Shown here: in pieces, positions 8,744 through 16,879 of the stretch
Position numbering within the stretch: the stretch's first letter is position 1
Layout: every line of letters begins with the position of its first letter
DNA from: Vibrio crassostreae
Lineage (GTDB): Bacteria > Pseudomonadota > Gammaproteobacteria > Enterobacterales > Vibrionaceae
Length of the DNA: 64,000 nucleotides
Assembly: GCF_024347415.1 (NCBI RefSeq)
Contig: NZ_AP025477.1
Coordinates: 1,612,001 to 1,676,000 of the forward strand
Direction of reading: 5' to 3'
Made by a program: the position numbers and the translations under genes
The notes under the pieces: model-generated
Databases searched by the model: none
The model's input: only the letters and a program-made list of their open reading frames with translations
What the model was told of the DNA's origin: nothing

Positions 8744-9781
8744 ATGAAATTAGCAACCAAGAAAAATGGCACTCGCGATGGCCTATTGATGGTCGTGAGT
8801 AAAGATCTCAAACAGTGCGTGCCAGCGACGGAGATTTTCCACGCAATGCATCTTGCACCCACCATGCAGGTAGCCTTGGATAACTGGGACAGCGTTGCTC
8901 CTCAGTTAGAAGAGTTATACACCTCGCTCAATAACGGGCATGTGACGGGAAGTGAAGTGTTTGCCACTCAGTATTGTGAATCACCATTGCCACGCGCTTA
9001 TCAATGGGCGGATGGCAGCGCCTATGTAAACCACGTTGAGCTGGTGCGTAAGGCGCGTGGTGCTGAAATGCCAGAAAGCTTCTGGGTTGACCCACTCATG
9101 TATCAAGGTGGCTCAGATGCGTTTATCGGGCCGCGTGACAATATTGAGTTTGCCAGTGATGAATGGGGTATCGATTTCGAGGGTGAAGTCGCGGTTGTCA
9201 CCGGAGATGTACCAATGGGTGCCAGTGCCAAGCAAGCGCATGATTCGATCCGTCTGCTGATGCTGGTGAATGATGTATCCCTGCGCGGCTTGATTCCGGC
9301 TGAGCTCGCGAAAGGCTTTGGTTTCTTCCAGTCTAAGCCCTCTTCAGCGTTTTCTCCGGTTGCCGTTACGCCTGGTGAGCTAGGTGAACAGTGGAAAGGC
9401 AGTAAGGTACACCTGCCACTGACTTCAACCTACAACGACACACCTTTTGGGTGTCCTAATGCAGGTGTGGACATGACCTTCAATTTCGCTGAACTGATTG
9501 TCCATGCTGCGAAAACTCGCCCACTGTCGGCAGGTGCAATCATAGGCTCAGGTACGGTATCGAATAAGCAAGGCACTGACCACGGCACCTCAATTGCCGA
9601 GGGCGGAGTGGGTTATTCATGCATTGCTGAAGTTCGTATGATTGAGACGATTCGCGATGGTAAGCCGTCGACTCAATTTATGTCGTTTGGTGACTCGATC
9701 AAGCTTGAGATGTTTGATGAGGCGGGTGATTCCATTTTTGGTGCGATAGACCAAAAAGTGAGCCAGTATCGAGCGGTATAA
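8744..9781 (+). CDS. fahA: Fumarylacetoacetate hydrolase family protein (fumarylacetoacetase)
   Basis: A 345-aa FAH-fold hydrolase that splits fumarylacetoacetate into fumarate and acetoacetate, the last step of the homogentisate pathway. The metal-binding acidic cluster is visible in IDFEGEVAVVTGDVP and the following LMLVNDVSLRGLIPAEL. Catalytic-site sequence SGTVSNKQGTDHGTS follows. The operon position between hmgA and maiA makes the substrate assignment strong although this short FAH subtype also includes other hydrolases. It lies 12 bp after hmgA. An 81-bp stretch (9332-9412) has a degraded near-copy 2.7 kb away at 12079-12159. Confidence 0.93.
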   Translation: MKLATKKNGTRDGLLMVVSKDLKQCVPATEIFHAMHLAPTMQVALDNWDSVAPQLEELYTSLNNGHVTGSEVFATQYCESPLPRAYQWADGSAYVNHVELVRKARGAEMPESFWVDPLMYQGGSDAFIGPRDNIEFASDEWGIDFEGEVAVVTGDVPMGASAKQAHDSIRLLMLVNDVSLRGLIPAELAKGFGFFQSKPSSAFSPVAVTPGELGEQWKGSKVHLPLTSTYNDTPFGCPNAGVDMTFNFAELIVHAAKTRPLSAGAIIGSGTVSNKQGTDHGTSIAEGGVGYSCIAEVRMIETIRDGKPSTQFMSFGDSIKLEMFDEAGDSIFGAIDQKVSQYRAV

Positions 9782-9802
9782 TCCACGTAATAGGGTTTCA
9801 GT

Positions 9803-10507
9803 ATGAGCGAGAGCATCGTGAACAAGAACATTGTACTTTACGGTTACTGGCGCTCTTCGGCTGCCTATCGGGTGCGTATTGGGTTGAACCTAAAGCAACT
9901 CAAATACGAGTCTAAATCGGTGCACTTGGTGCGTAATGGCGGCGAGCAGCATGATCCACAATATCGCGATCTCAATGCTAGTGAATTAGTGCCTGTGCTG
10001 GTGGATGGTGAAGTTCAACTCAATCAGTCGCTGACGATCTTGCAATACTTGGACGAAAGCTATTTGTGTGAGAGCAGCCCAGACACCTCGCTCATTCCAG
10101 AGCAAGTGCCGCTGCGCTATCAAGCGTTGGCAATGGCTCAGGACATTGCGATGGAAATTCACCCTCTGAACAACCTGCGCGTGTTGCAGTATTTGGAGCG
10201 GGAATTGTCGTGCGAGCAAGAGGCAAAAATGGATTGGCTTCACTATTGGATGAGCCAAGGCTTTTCAGCGCTAGAAGAGAAGCTTTCTAAGCATCGTCAA
10301 ACACACGGTGATTCAGTTTATAGCCTGACCGATTCACCATGTATTGTCGATATCTGCTTGGTGCCGCAGGTGTATAACGCGCTGCGCTTTGGCGTTGATA
10401 TGTCACCGTATCCGTTGATTAACTCGATTGTTGAGGCGTGTAATCAGTTGCCCGCTTTTATTGAGGCGATGCCAGAGAATCAGGCGGATGCGAATGAGTC
10501 CATGTAG
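9803..10507 (+). CDS. maiA: Maleylacetoacetate isomerase (zeta-class GST)
   Basis: A 234-aa glutathione-S-transferase-fold enzyme that isomerises maleylacetoacetate to fumarylacetoacetate using glutathione. The zeta-class signature YWRSSAAYRVRIGLNLK is at residues about 13-29, with the catalytic serines in RSSAAYR. The glutathione-binding PVLVDGEVQLNQSLTILQYL region follows. The C-terminal all-helical domain includes DSPCIVDICLVPQVYNALRF. About ten extra residues precede the usual start, so translation may begin further in. It is the last gene of the tyrosine-degradation operon, 21 bp after fahA, though the enzyme acts before FahA. Confidence 0.95.
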   Translation: MSESIVNKNIVLYGYWRSSAAYRVRIGLNLKQLKYESKSVHLVRNGGEQHDPQYRDLNASELVPVLVDGEVQLNQSLTILQYLDESYLCESSPDTSLIPEQVPLRYQALAMAQDIAMEIHPLNNLRVLQYLERELSCEQEAKMDWLHYWMSQGFSALEEKLSKHRQTHGDSVYSLTDSPCIVDICLVPQVYNALRFGVDMSPYPLINSIVEACNQLPAFIEAMPENQADANESM

Positions 10508-10648
10508 ATTCATTGATGTAAACGCAAATACTCTTCCCTTGCGCTACCAAACCGTTTCTTGAAAGAAGCTGTTTCCAAAAATAAAAATATTAAATGCAGT
10601 GAGTGAATGAATATTTATCCCATTTGGTACTAATATGGCCTTAATAAA

Positions 10649-10676
10649 AAAGCCTCGTTATTAAATAAGAGGCTTT
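10649..10676. terminator. Hairpin between maiA and arcC (bidirectional)
   Basis: AAAGCCTC (10649-10656) pairs with GAGGCTTT (10669-10676); A-rich on the left and T-poor on the right, so it reads best as the terminator of the minus-strand arcC gene but can serve both. Confidence 0.65.
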
Positions 10677-10718
10677 AACCCAAGGTTTTATATTAGTGGT
10701 GATTATCATTCGATAATG

Positions 10719-11648
10719 CTAATAATAAATAATACCTTCGCCTTTCGTAATTAGAGTACCAGCTTCATTGGTGATTATTTTATCTAAATCAAATAGTGAA
10801 CCAATCGCCGCATTACCCAATCCAGCTTCAACGAATTTACAAACGGCATCAATTTTTGGCCCCATAGAACCAGCAGGGAATGAAAATTCTGCTAAACCAG
10901 CAGGCGTTGCTTGCTTCATTTCTGCTTGGTCTTCTTTACCATAGTTACGGAAAATCGAACCATCGGTTAAGATAATAAATAAGTCAGCATGGATTTTTTC
11001 AGCCAGTAATTCAGCCGTAAGATCTTTGTCAATTACGCACTCTACGCCAGTACTCTTACCTTGCTCGATACTCACGGGAACACCGCCGCCGCCACAAGCG
11101 ATAACAAGATTTTCTGTATCTAGAAGAGTTTCAATTTGCTGAATTTCAACAATGTTTTTGGGCAGAGGAGAAGGCACAACGCGACGGTAGTACTCGCCAT
11201 CAGCTTTAAATTGCATTGTGCTCTGAGCCATTAACTCTTTAGCTCGTTGCTCTGTATATACAGGGCCAACAAATTTAGTCGGGTTAGCAAACGCAGGGTC
11301 TTGTTTGCATACTTCCGTTTGCGTGACTAGCGTCGCTACGTCTAATTCAGGGTCAATGTTTCTCAGCTCTTGTTGTAACATGTAGCCCACCATGCCACAG
11401 GTTTGAGAGCCGAGTACATCCATTGGGTATGGTGTCGTCTCTGGCGAATATTCGCTATAAGCTGCGTTTTGCTCCATCAACAAACCCACTTGTGGGCCAT
11501 TACCATGAACGATAACAATCTCATGCTCGCGTGCTATCGCAGCAATACTCGCCGCTGATTTGATGATATTTTCACGTTGGTTCTCAGCCGTTAATGCTTG
11601 GCCTCTTGCTAAAAGAGCGTTACCGCCTAAAGCTAATACTATGCGCAT
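10719..11648 (-). CDS. arcC: Carbamate kinase
   Basis: A 309-aa amino-acid-kinase-fold enzyme that makes ATP and carbamate from carbamoyl phosphate and ADP (reversible). Family motifs are MRIVLALGGNAL at the start, IVIVHGNGPQVGLL, VIACGGGGVPV and FPAGSMGPKIDA. The start at 11648 is preferred over an upstream ATG at 11666 because GGAGA sits 7 bases before it and the family begins with this strand. Normally it ends an arginine-deiminase operon (arcA-arcB-arcC); here neither arginine deiminase nor ornithine carbamoyltransferase is present, and the gene stands alone. It may serve allantoin or agmatine routes encoded elsewhere, or be a relic of a moved operon. Confidence 0.95.
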   Translation of the reverse strand: MRIVLALGGNALLARGQALTAENQRENIIKSAASIAAIAREHEIVIVHGNGPQVGLLMEQNAAYSEYSPETTPYPMDVLGSQTCGMVGYMLQQELRNIDPELDVATLVTQTEVCKQDPAFANPTKFVGPVYTEQRAKELMAQSTMQFKADGEYYRRVVPSPLPKNIVEIQQIETLLDTENLVIACGGGGVPVSIEQGKSTGVECVIDKDLTAELLAEKIHADLFIILTDGSIFRNYGKEDQAEMKQATPAGLAEFSFPAGSMGPKIDAVCKFVEAGLGNAAIGSLFDLDKIITNEAGTLITKGEGIIYY

Positions 11649-12078
11649 GATAATGTCTCCGATCATTTAATAATGATTTTAGTTATTTTACGTAGGGATT
11701 AACCGCTTGTTTCTAATTAGATTCAAGCTTATTAATAACAATGACTAGGTTTTGTTAATTACTCTTAAGTAATTAACATGCCGAGATAGTATGGGAAAAT
11801 AATCGTTCTAAATGTGATAGCCATCAAATTATCATTTCACTAGAAATGGAGCGGTGGAAAAGGAAATTATTATTATTCGATTAAATATCCATAAGCTTGT
11901 GTGTAATCTAGCGGTGGCGTCTTTTTTGGTATAAATGATTCGTCTTTAGTGAATATTATCTCTGGCTATAAAATGATTAATTTTCTAATTTTGTTTTAAA
12001 TATGACGTTCAGATCTCATTAAGAAGTTTAGAAAAGGTACGGGGTCAAACTGAGGCGAGGGTTCACGAGCTGCTTGGA

Positions 12079-12159
12079 TCTAAGTCTTCTTTAGCATTTT
12101 CTCCGGTCGCATTTACACCCGATGAACTTGGCGAAGAGTGGAAAGGCGGTAAGGTGCAC
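12079..12159 (+). pseudogene. Relic of a second fahA-like gene (27 codons)
   Basis: Reading in the frame of 12079 gives SKSSLAFSPVAFTPDELGEE followed by WKGGKVH and a stop. This aligns without gaps to FahA residues encoded at 9332-9412 (SKPSSAFSPVAVTPGELGEQ and so on). By hand, 65 of 81 bases are identical. Fifteen codons differ, nine of them silently, so the copy diverged under coding constraint before it broke. Homology ends abruptly at both ends: no further fahA-like sequence is visible upstream of 12079 or beyond 12159. It is too short to be functional. Confidence 0.8.
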
Positions 12160-12170
12160 TAGAATGAAAT

Positions 12171-12207
12171 CGATAAGTTCTTATCGTAAAGCGATAATTT
12201 CTTATCG
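12171..12207. promoter_or_regulatory. Tandem palindromic operator, likely for the adjacent XRE repressor
   Basis: Two near-identical palindromes lie 21 bp apart: CGATAAGTTCTTATCG (12171-12186) and CGATAATTTCTTATCG (12192-12207). Arms are CGATAAG / CTTATCG. They sit 56 bp before the DUF2975 gene whose partner encodes a Cro/C1-type DNA-binding protein, so autoregulation is a natural guess. Two helical turns (21 bp) separate the sites, which suits side-by-side binding on one face. Confidence 0.65.
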
Positions 12208-12262
12208 ATTTTTATGTTTTATCTGTTAGTATCACGTCATCGCAATCAAATGAGCAATCATC

Positions 12263-12796
12263 ATGAATAATCTACAAAACATTCGAATCCTTAGTAATCG
12301 TTTATTAATCGTCTTATGGGCAGTACTTATTATTAACCCTATCTTTACCCTGATTATGTGGTTTGGCAGTGTCTATGTGCCTAATAACGAGTATATCTCT
12401 TCAGAATTCTCTTTTCCTATTGAACTTCCTTTAAGCGCTGGCCATGCCACTATGGGTTACTTGGTCGTTAACTTAACTGTAATCGTAGCGTCATTAATCA
12501 CCTGGCAATTGATCAAATTATTTCAACGATACAGCAAAGGGGAGATTTTTGGCCTCAATAATATTCACCACTATAAAGCTATTGGGAATCTAGTAGTTCT
12601 TTACGTATTGGTTGGCTGTTTAGATGGTTTATTATTAGGGCCAGCGTTAACCTATGGTCAGCAAGATATGAGCTTTACTTTTGACATCGCAGACAGTGAC
12701 GTTGCATTACTGATTTCTGGTATTATTATACGCTTAATTGCTCAAGTTATGACTGAGGCCAAAGAGCTTCATGATGAGCAATCTCTAACGATTTAG
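12263..12796 (+). CDS. DUF2975 family membrane protein
   Basis: A 177-aa inner-membrane protein with four predicted helices: about residues 13-37, 61-84, 107-128 and 147-163. The pattern (helix pair, WQLIKLFQRYSKGEIFGLNNIHHYKAIGNL cytoplasmic stretch, helix pair) is that of DUF2975. DUF2975 genes are very often followed by a short XRE-type regulator, as here 9 bp downstream, suggesting that the membrane protein controls the regulator or senses a membrane state. No biochemical role is established. Twin palindromes lie upstream. Confidence 0.85.
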   Translation: MNNLQNIRILSNRLLIVLWAVLIINPIFTLIMWFGSVYVPNNEYISSEFSFPIELPLSAGHATMGYLVVNLTVIVASLITWQLIKLFQRYSKGEIFGLNNIHHYKAIGNLVVLYVLVGCLDGLLLGPALTYGQQDMSFTFDIADSDVALLISGIIIRLIAQVMTEAKELHDEQSLTI

Positions 12797-12805
12797 GGAC
12801 TCAAT

Positions 12806-13021
12806 ATGTCTATAGTAATTAATTTAGATGTCATGCTCGCAAAAAGAAAAATGCGCTCAAATGAATTAGCAGCGTTGATAGGTATTACTGAACAAAATCT
12901 ATCCATATTGAAGCGAGGAAGAGCAAAAGCAATTAAACTGCAAACTCTTGATACCATTTGCCACCACTTGCAATGTCAGCCCGGGGACATTCTTGAGTAT
13001 GTCTACGAAGACCATGACTAG
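12806..13021 (+). CDS. XRE/Cro-C1-type HTH regulator (YozG-like)
   Basis: A 71-aa protein that is almost only a helix-turn-helix domain: MLAKRKMRSNELAALIGITE then QNLSILKRGRAKAIKLQTLD and a tail HHLQCQPGDILEY. The tail is diagnostic of the small YozG-type regulators paired with DUF2975 proteins. It follows the membrane-protein gene by 9 bp and is surely co-transcribed. The probable target is the twin palindrome upstream of the pair. Confidence 0.9.
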   Translation: MSIVINLDVMLAKRKMRSNELAALIGITEQNLSILKRGRAKAIKLQTLDTICHHLQCQPGDILEYVYEDHD

Positions 13022-13182
13022 ACACATATCGTAACAAGATGTAAGTGTCTATATAAATGATAGCTCCTATTAATCGCTTACTGTAGTGGCGCACTGAATT
13101 TGACGTCTTAGGTTGAGGTGTAACTATAGTGGCAGACGGATTTTTTCCACCTACCAAAATATAGCGAATACGAAGATCAGAG

Positions 13183-13215
13183 AAGCCCTCCACGGTGTTC
13201 ATTCGTGGAGGGCTT
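13183..13215. terminator. Bidirectional terminator between XRE gene and acetoacetyl-CoA synthetase
   Basis: Perfect 12-bp stem AAGCCCTCCACG (13183-13194) / CGTGGAGGGCTT (13204-13215), followed by TCATTTCT. Confidence 0.8.
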
Positions 13216-13249
13216 TCATTTCTAAATTACGCTCTTTTATGCCTAAGCG

Positions 13250-15256
13250 CTAAAGCGAAACAACGCGCTTTATCTCTTCCAAAACCTTGGCGTTAGCAAT
13301 GGCACCGAGATTTTCTACATTCTTACCATTTACAACCTGTTTCACCGCCAACTCCACCAACTTACCAGAGCGCGTTTTTGGCACATCGCTGATCGCAAAT
13401 ATCTGGCTTGGCACATGCCTTGGTGAGCATGATGATTTGAGTTTACTTCTGATGGCTGTCAGTAACGTTTCATCTAGACTCACATCTTGCTGCAGTTGGA
13501 CAAACAGCCATATCTGCTCATTGCGGTCGACATCTTTACCGACGGCGATGGAATCTATGATGCCCTCAATGTTGTTCACTTGTTGGTAGATCTCAGCAGT
13601 ACCAATACGCACACCACCAGGGTTGAGTGTGGTGTCGCCTCGCCCGTAGAACAGATAACCGCCATGCGCGCTCTGTGCGACCTCGTCACCGTGATGCCAT
13701 ACATTTTCGAACCTGTCCCAATAAGTGCTGTGATAGCGCTCTCCGGTGTCATTCCAGAAGCCAACTGGGAAATTGGGGAGGGAATTGGTACACACCAGTT
13801 CACCACGTTCGTGATCGACTTTATGGCCCGTTGAATTGAATACCTTGATGTCGACGCCAAGCCCTGCCTGTTGGCACTCACCGCGATACACTGGCGAGAT
13901 AGGGTTACCCAACACAAAACAGCCACAAATATCGGTACCGCCAGAAATGGATGCTAAATGCAGGTCTTGTTTGATGTGTTTGTAAACGTAATCAAATTGC
14001 TCTGGGTAAAGCACAGAACCTGTTGAGCACAGTGTTCTTAAATGAGGCAGAGAGTGGTTTTCTAATGGCGAGAGCTCTGCCTTCTCGATCGCTTCTAGAT
14101 ACTTGGCTGAGGTGCCAAATGTCGATACGTCAGCTCGCTGCGCCAAATCCCATAGAACATTGGGTTGCGGGTAAACCGGGCTACCATCAAAGATCACTAA
14201 ACAAGCGCCGCTGGCAAGCGCAGAGACGTGCCAGTTCCACATCATCCAACCACAAGTGGTGTAGTAGAACACGCGGTCGTTTGGCTTAACATCGCAATGA
14301 AGCTGATGCTCTTTTAGGTGGTTGATGGTGGTGCCACCAACCGAGTGAACAATACATTTTGGCTTGCCTGTTGTGCCGGAAGAGTAGAGTACAAACAATG
14401 GTTCATTGAAGCTGACACGCACAAATCGTACAGGTTGTGGCTGATAATGATTGATCATGCTGTGCCAGCTTCGAATCGACACATCATTTTCAAAGTCATT
14501 CCTTCCCAAGTAACCGATCTGACACACCTGTTTTAGCTCGGTTAAGTGCTCGATGATTTCACGGTTCTTGTCCGTCATATCGAACGTTTTGCCATTGAAG
14601 GTATAGCCATCACAGGTGAACAGCACCTTGGGTTTCACTTGGCCAAATCGTTCAATCACACTCTCGACACCAAAATCAGGCGAGGTCGATGTCCAAATCG
14701 CGCCCAAGCTGGTGGTTGCCAGCATCGCTATTACGGTTTGTGGCAGATAGGGCGTATACGCAGCAACCACATCACCTTGCTTCACTCCGCTATCGACAAG
14801 CCATTGCTGAACGCTAGAGACCGTTTCACACAGGGTTTTCCATGTATAACTCTGTTGTTCGCCACGTTCATTCTCAAACCAAATCGCCAGTTCATTAGGC
14901 ATGGTGTGCGCCAAACTCAGCAAGTTCTCGGCGTAGTTTACTTGTGCATTGGGAAACCAAACCGCATCACGATTCGATTTAGGCTGCTGCCAGCGGCTCT
15001 CACCTTGAGCTTTGATTGTCTCGCTTTCTGCCTTGTTAGTAGAGCCTTGCGAGCCAACCATTCCACAAAACTGCCACACGTTTTTCCAAAACGATTCCGG
15101 ATGTTCTACAGACCATTGATGGAGTTCGGCGTAGCTTTTTACGTCCCTATCTAGGTTTAACCCAGATTGTTCAAGGCTATCGATAAATCGGGTTAAGTTG
15201 GCATCGGCGATACGCTGCTCGCTTGGCTGCCAAATGGGCTTATTGCTTTCGTGCAT
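13250..15256 (-). CDS. Acetoacetyl-CoA synthetase (acetoacetate-CoA ligase)
   Basis: A 668-aa adenylate-forming enzyme that activates acetoacetate with ATP and CoA. The phosphate-binding motif is YSSGTTGKPKCIVHSVGG; YYTTCGWMMWNWHVSALASG, typical of acetoacetyl-CoA synthetases and acetyl-CoA synthetases, follows. The C-terminal domain has GRGDTTLNPGGVRIGTAEIY and the catalytic Lys in PKTRSGKLVE. The N-terminal FWKNVWQFCGM block separates acetoacetate from acetate ligases. It would recover the acetoacetate released by FahA from tyrosine, linking the two halves of this region. It is divergent from phhA; the shared 199-bp intergenic region carries a TyrR-like box. Confidence 0.93.
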   Translation of the reverse strand: MHESNKPIWQPSEQRIADANLTRFIDSLEQSGLNLDRDVKSYAELHQWSVEHPESFWKNVWQFCGMVGSQGSTNKAESETIKAQGESRWQQPKSNRDAVWFPNAQVNYAENLLSLAHTMPNELAIWFENERGEQQSYTWKTLCETVSSVQQWLVDSGVKQGDVVAAYTPYLPQTVIAMLATTSLGAIWTSTSPDFGVESVIERFGQVKPKVLFTCDGYTFNGKTFDMTDKNREIIEHLTELKQVCQIGYLGRNDFENDVSIRSWHSMINHYQPQPVRFVRVSFNEPLFVLYSSGTTGKPKCIVHSVGGTTINHLKEHQLHCDVKPNDRVFYYTTCGWMMWNWHVSALASGACLVIFDGSPVYPQPNVLWDLAQRADVSTFGTSAKYLEAIEKAELSPLENHSLPHLRTLCSTGSVLYPEQFDYVYKHIKQDLHLASISGGTDICGCFVLGNPISPVYRGECQQAGLGVDIKVFNSTGHKVDHERGELVCTNSLPNFPVGFWNDTGERYHSTYWDRFENVWHHGDEVAQSAHGGYLFYGRGDTTLNPGGVRIGTAEIYQQVNNIEGIIDSIAVGKDVDRNEQIWLFVQLQQDVSLDETLLTAIRSKLKSSCSPRHVPSQIFAISDVPKTRSGKLVELAVKQVVNGKNVENLGAIANAKVLEEIKRVVSL

Positions 15257-15349
15257 TCCTTTACCTTTAACAAAAAGTTAACGTTTTCAGTCTGGTATTT
15301 AGGTTTTACAAAGTCAAAAGTTCAGCAAAATAAGCGTCTGGCGGAATTG

Positions 15350-15367
15350 TGTAAATAAAATGTTACA
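15350..15367. promoter_or_regulatory. TyrR-box-like operator between acetoacetyl-CoA synthetase and phhA
   Basis: TGTAAATAAAATGTTACA matches the TyrR consensus TGTAAA-N6-TTTACA at all but one half-site position. It is placed to act on phhAB and possibly on the divergent acetoacetyl-CoA synthetase. Confidence 0.65.
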
Positions 15368-15455
15368 CGATCGCCTGTTTCGAAAAATCGCGCAAATTGG
15401 CGCTTATAAGGAGTGGAGATAGGCTTAAAGTGAGACATTCGAAAGGAGGTGTGTA

Positions 15456-16250
15456 ATGACTCAATATCATTCTAAGCCCGTGAGCCAAGAGGGATGGGTT
15501 GAGTGGAGCCTCGAAGAAGATGCCATTTGGCACGACTTGGTGAAAAGGCAACTGGACGTCATTAGTGACCGCGCTTGTGATGCCTATTTGCACGGTTTGA
15601 CCCTGCTGGATCTGCCATTAGACAGAGTTCCTCAGCTTCCAGAGATAAATAAAGTGCTAAAGGAAACAACAGGTTGGCAGGTTCAGCCTGTTCCGGCGCT
15701 AATCGATTTCGACCGTTTCTTTGATTTGCTCGCTAATAAGAAATTCCCCGTCGCGACATTTTTGAGAACGCGAGATGAGTTCGATTACTTACAAGAACCT
15801 GATTTCTTTCATGAAATTTTTGGTCACTGTGCCATGCTTACTAATGCTGATTTCGCAGCATTCACTGAGCATTATGGAAAACTAGGCCAAGCTGCGACAT
15901 CAAAACAGCGCGCTTATCTTGCCCGTTTGTATTGGTTTACGGTCGAGTTCGGTTTAGTAAAAGAAAGCCAACAACTGAAAATCTATGGCGGTGGCATTCT
16001 CTCGTCTCCGGCGGAAACCATGTACGCATTGGGCGGTGATTTGGCGGTTCGCGAGCGGTTCGATCTGCAAACGGTTTTAAGAACTCCTTATCGCATCGAC
16101 ATCATGCAGCCGAAATATTACGTGATCGACGAGCTGTCTGAGCTCTTCAAAATCAGTCAGGAAAACCTATTACAGCAAGCTGATCTCGCGATTGATGCGG
16201 GGTTACTACCACCACTTTTTGAACCCAAGGAACCAACAAATGTTGAATGA
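15456..16250 (+). CDS. phhA: Phenylalanine 4-monooxygenase
   Basis: A 264-aa cytoplasmic pterin-dependent, iron-containing enzyme that hydroxylates phenylalanine to tyrosine. The iron site is in [15 protein letters not shown] (two His) with the Glu in [10 protein letters not shown]. The [15 protein letters not shown] segment of the bacterial enzyme follows. Length is normal for the single-domain bacterial form. An unusually good ribosome binding site, AAGGAGGTG, precedes the ATG. The phhB start overlaps its end by 11 bp. Its product enters the HppD pathway after transamination. Confidence 0.97.
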   Translation: MTQYHSKPVSQEGWVEWSLEEDAIWHDLVKRQLDVISDRACDAYLHGLTLLDLPLDRVPQLPEINKVLKETTGWQVQPVPALIDFDRFFDLLANKKFPVATFLRTRDEFDYLQEPDFFHEIFGHCAMLTNADFAAFTEHYGKLGQAATSKQRAYLARLYWFTVEFGLVKESQQLKIYGGGILSSPAETMYALGGDLAVRERFDLQTVLRTPYRIDIMQPKYYVIDELSELFKISQENLLQQADLAIDAGLLPPLFEPKEPTNVE

Positions 16251-16578
16251 ACAAAAATGCGAAGCCTGCAGTATCGACGCGATTGCCCTGAGTAAAGGCG
16301 AGCAACAATCTTTACTGTTGGAGTTGTCTGATTGGCAGATCATGGAAAGAGACGGCATCCCACAGCTTGAGAAGGTGTTTAAGTTTAAGAACTACAAGCA
16401 AGCATGGGCATTCAGCAACAAAGTGTCAGAGTTGGCAGAAGAAGAGTTCCACCATCCTTCGATCTTATTGGAGTGGGGCAAAGTCACCGTCACTTGGTGG
16501 AGTCACTCAATCAAAGGTCTCCACAAAAATGATTTCATCTGCGCCTCACGCTGCGATGTATTCGCGGTGAGTGAGTAG
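16240..16578 (+). CDS. phhB: Pterin-4a-carbinolamine dehydratase
   Basis: A 112-aa enzyme that recycles the 4a-hydroxytetrahydropterin made by PhhA. The signature is in [32 protein letters not shown], with the paired His and WW residues of the active site; it ends with [14 protein letters not shown]. The start at 16240 overlaps phhA by 11 bp and has AAGG upstream. An earlier in-frame start within phhA is unlikely. Confidence 0.96.
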   Translation: MLNEQKCEACSIDAIALSKGEQQSLLLELSDWQIMERDGIPQLEKVFKFKNYKQAWAFSNKVSELAEEEFHHPSILLEWGKVTVTWWSHSIKGLHKNDFICASRCDVFAVSE

Positions 16579-16879
16579 CCACTGATTAAACCAAGAGAGG
16601 TTGATGCAAAAAGCTGCCAATGTTCGTTCAGCCGAATGTTGGGAGCTTTTTAGTCTATCAAGGGCAAACGAAGAAATTAGAAATCTCATTCAGTTCAATG
16701 CTAATAAGTAAGGTAATCGTATTATATACTCGATTGCTTCCGCTCTAAAAGTTAAGCATTGGTGTGCAAAAATAGCATAGTTGGTTACGTGCATATTTCT
16801 TAACCAGTTCATCCATTCATGATTAAGTGCAAATAAATGCAATGAAATAAGATATCAAGATTCTTCTCATTAAATTCAT
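16579..16879. other. AT-rich intergenic region, 301 bp
   Basis: Holds the phhAB terminator (16608-16651) and then about 230 bp of AT-rich sequence that presumably contains the promoter of the HD/Hsp90-like gene. No clear palindrome or direct repeat was found. Confidence 0.5.
16608..16651 (+). terminator. Terminator after phhAB
   Basis: AAAAAGCT-G-CCAATGTTCG pairs with CGAATGTTGG-G-AGCTTTTT, leaving a two-base internal bubble, followed by TAGTC. It marks the end of the phh operon and the left limit of the AT-rich island. Confidence 0.75.

Larger units (their letters stand above)
11649..12262. other. AT-rich intergenic region with a gene relic and twin palindromes, 614 bp
   Basis: Contains the arcC promoter region, an 81-bp fahA-like relic at 12079-12159 and two tandem palindromes at 12171-12207. 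The sequence between 11700 and 12060 is strongly AT-rich with no recognisable gene. Confidence 0.6.

Noticed and set aside
13287..13834. Overlapping 100- and 115-codon plus-strand frames under the acetoacetyl-CoA synthetase gene
   Set aside because: Antisense shadows without ribosome binding sites.
14546..15154. 202-codon plus-strand open frame inside the acetoacetyl-CoA synthetase gene
   Set aside because: It is antisense to a well-supported enzyme gene, has no ribosome binding site or recognisable domain, and its composition follows the opposite-strand codons.
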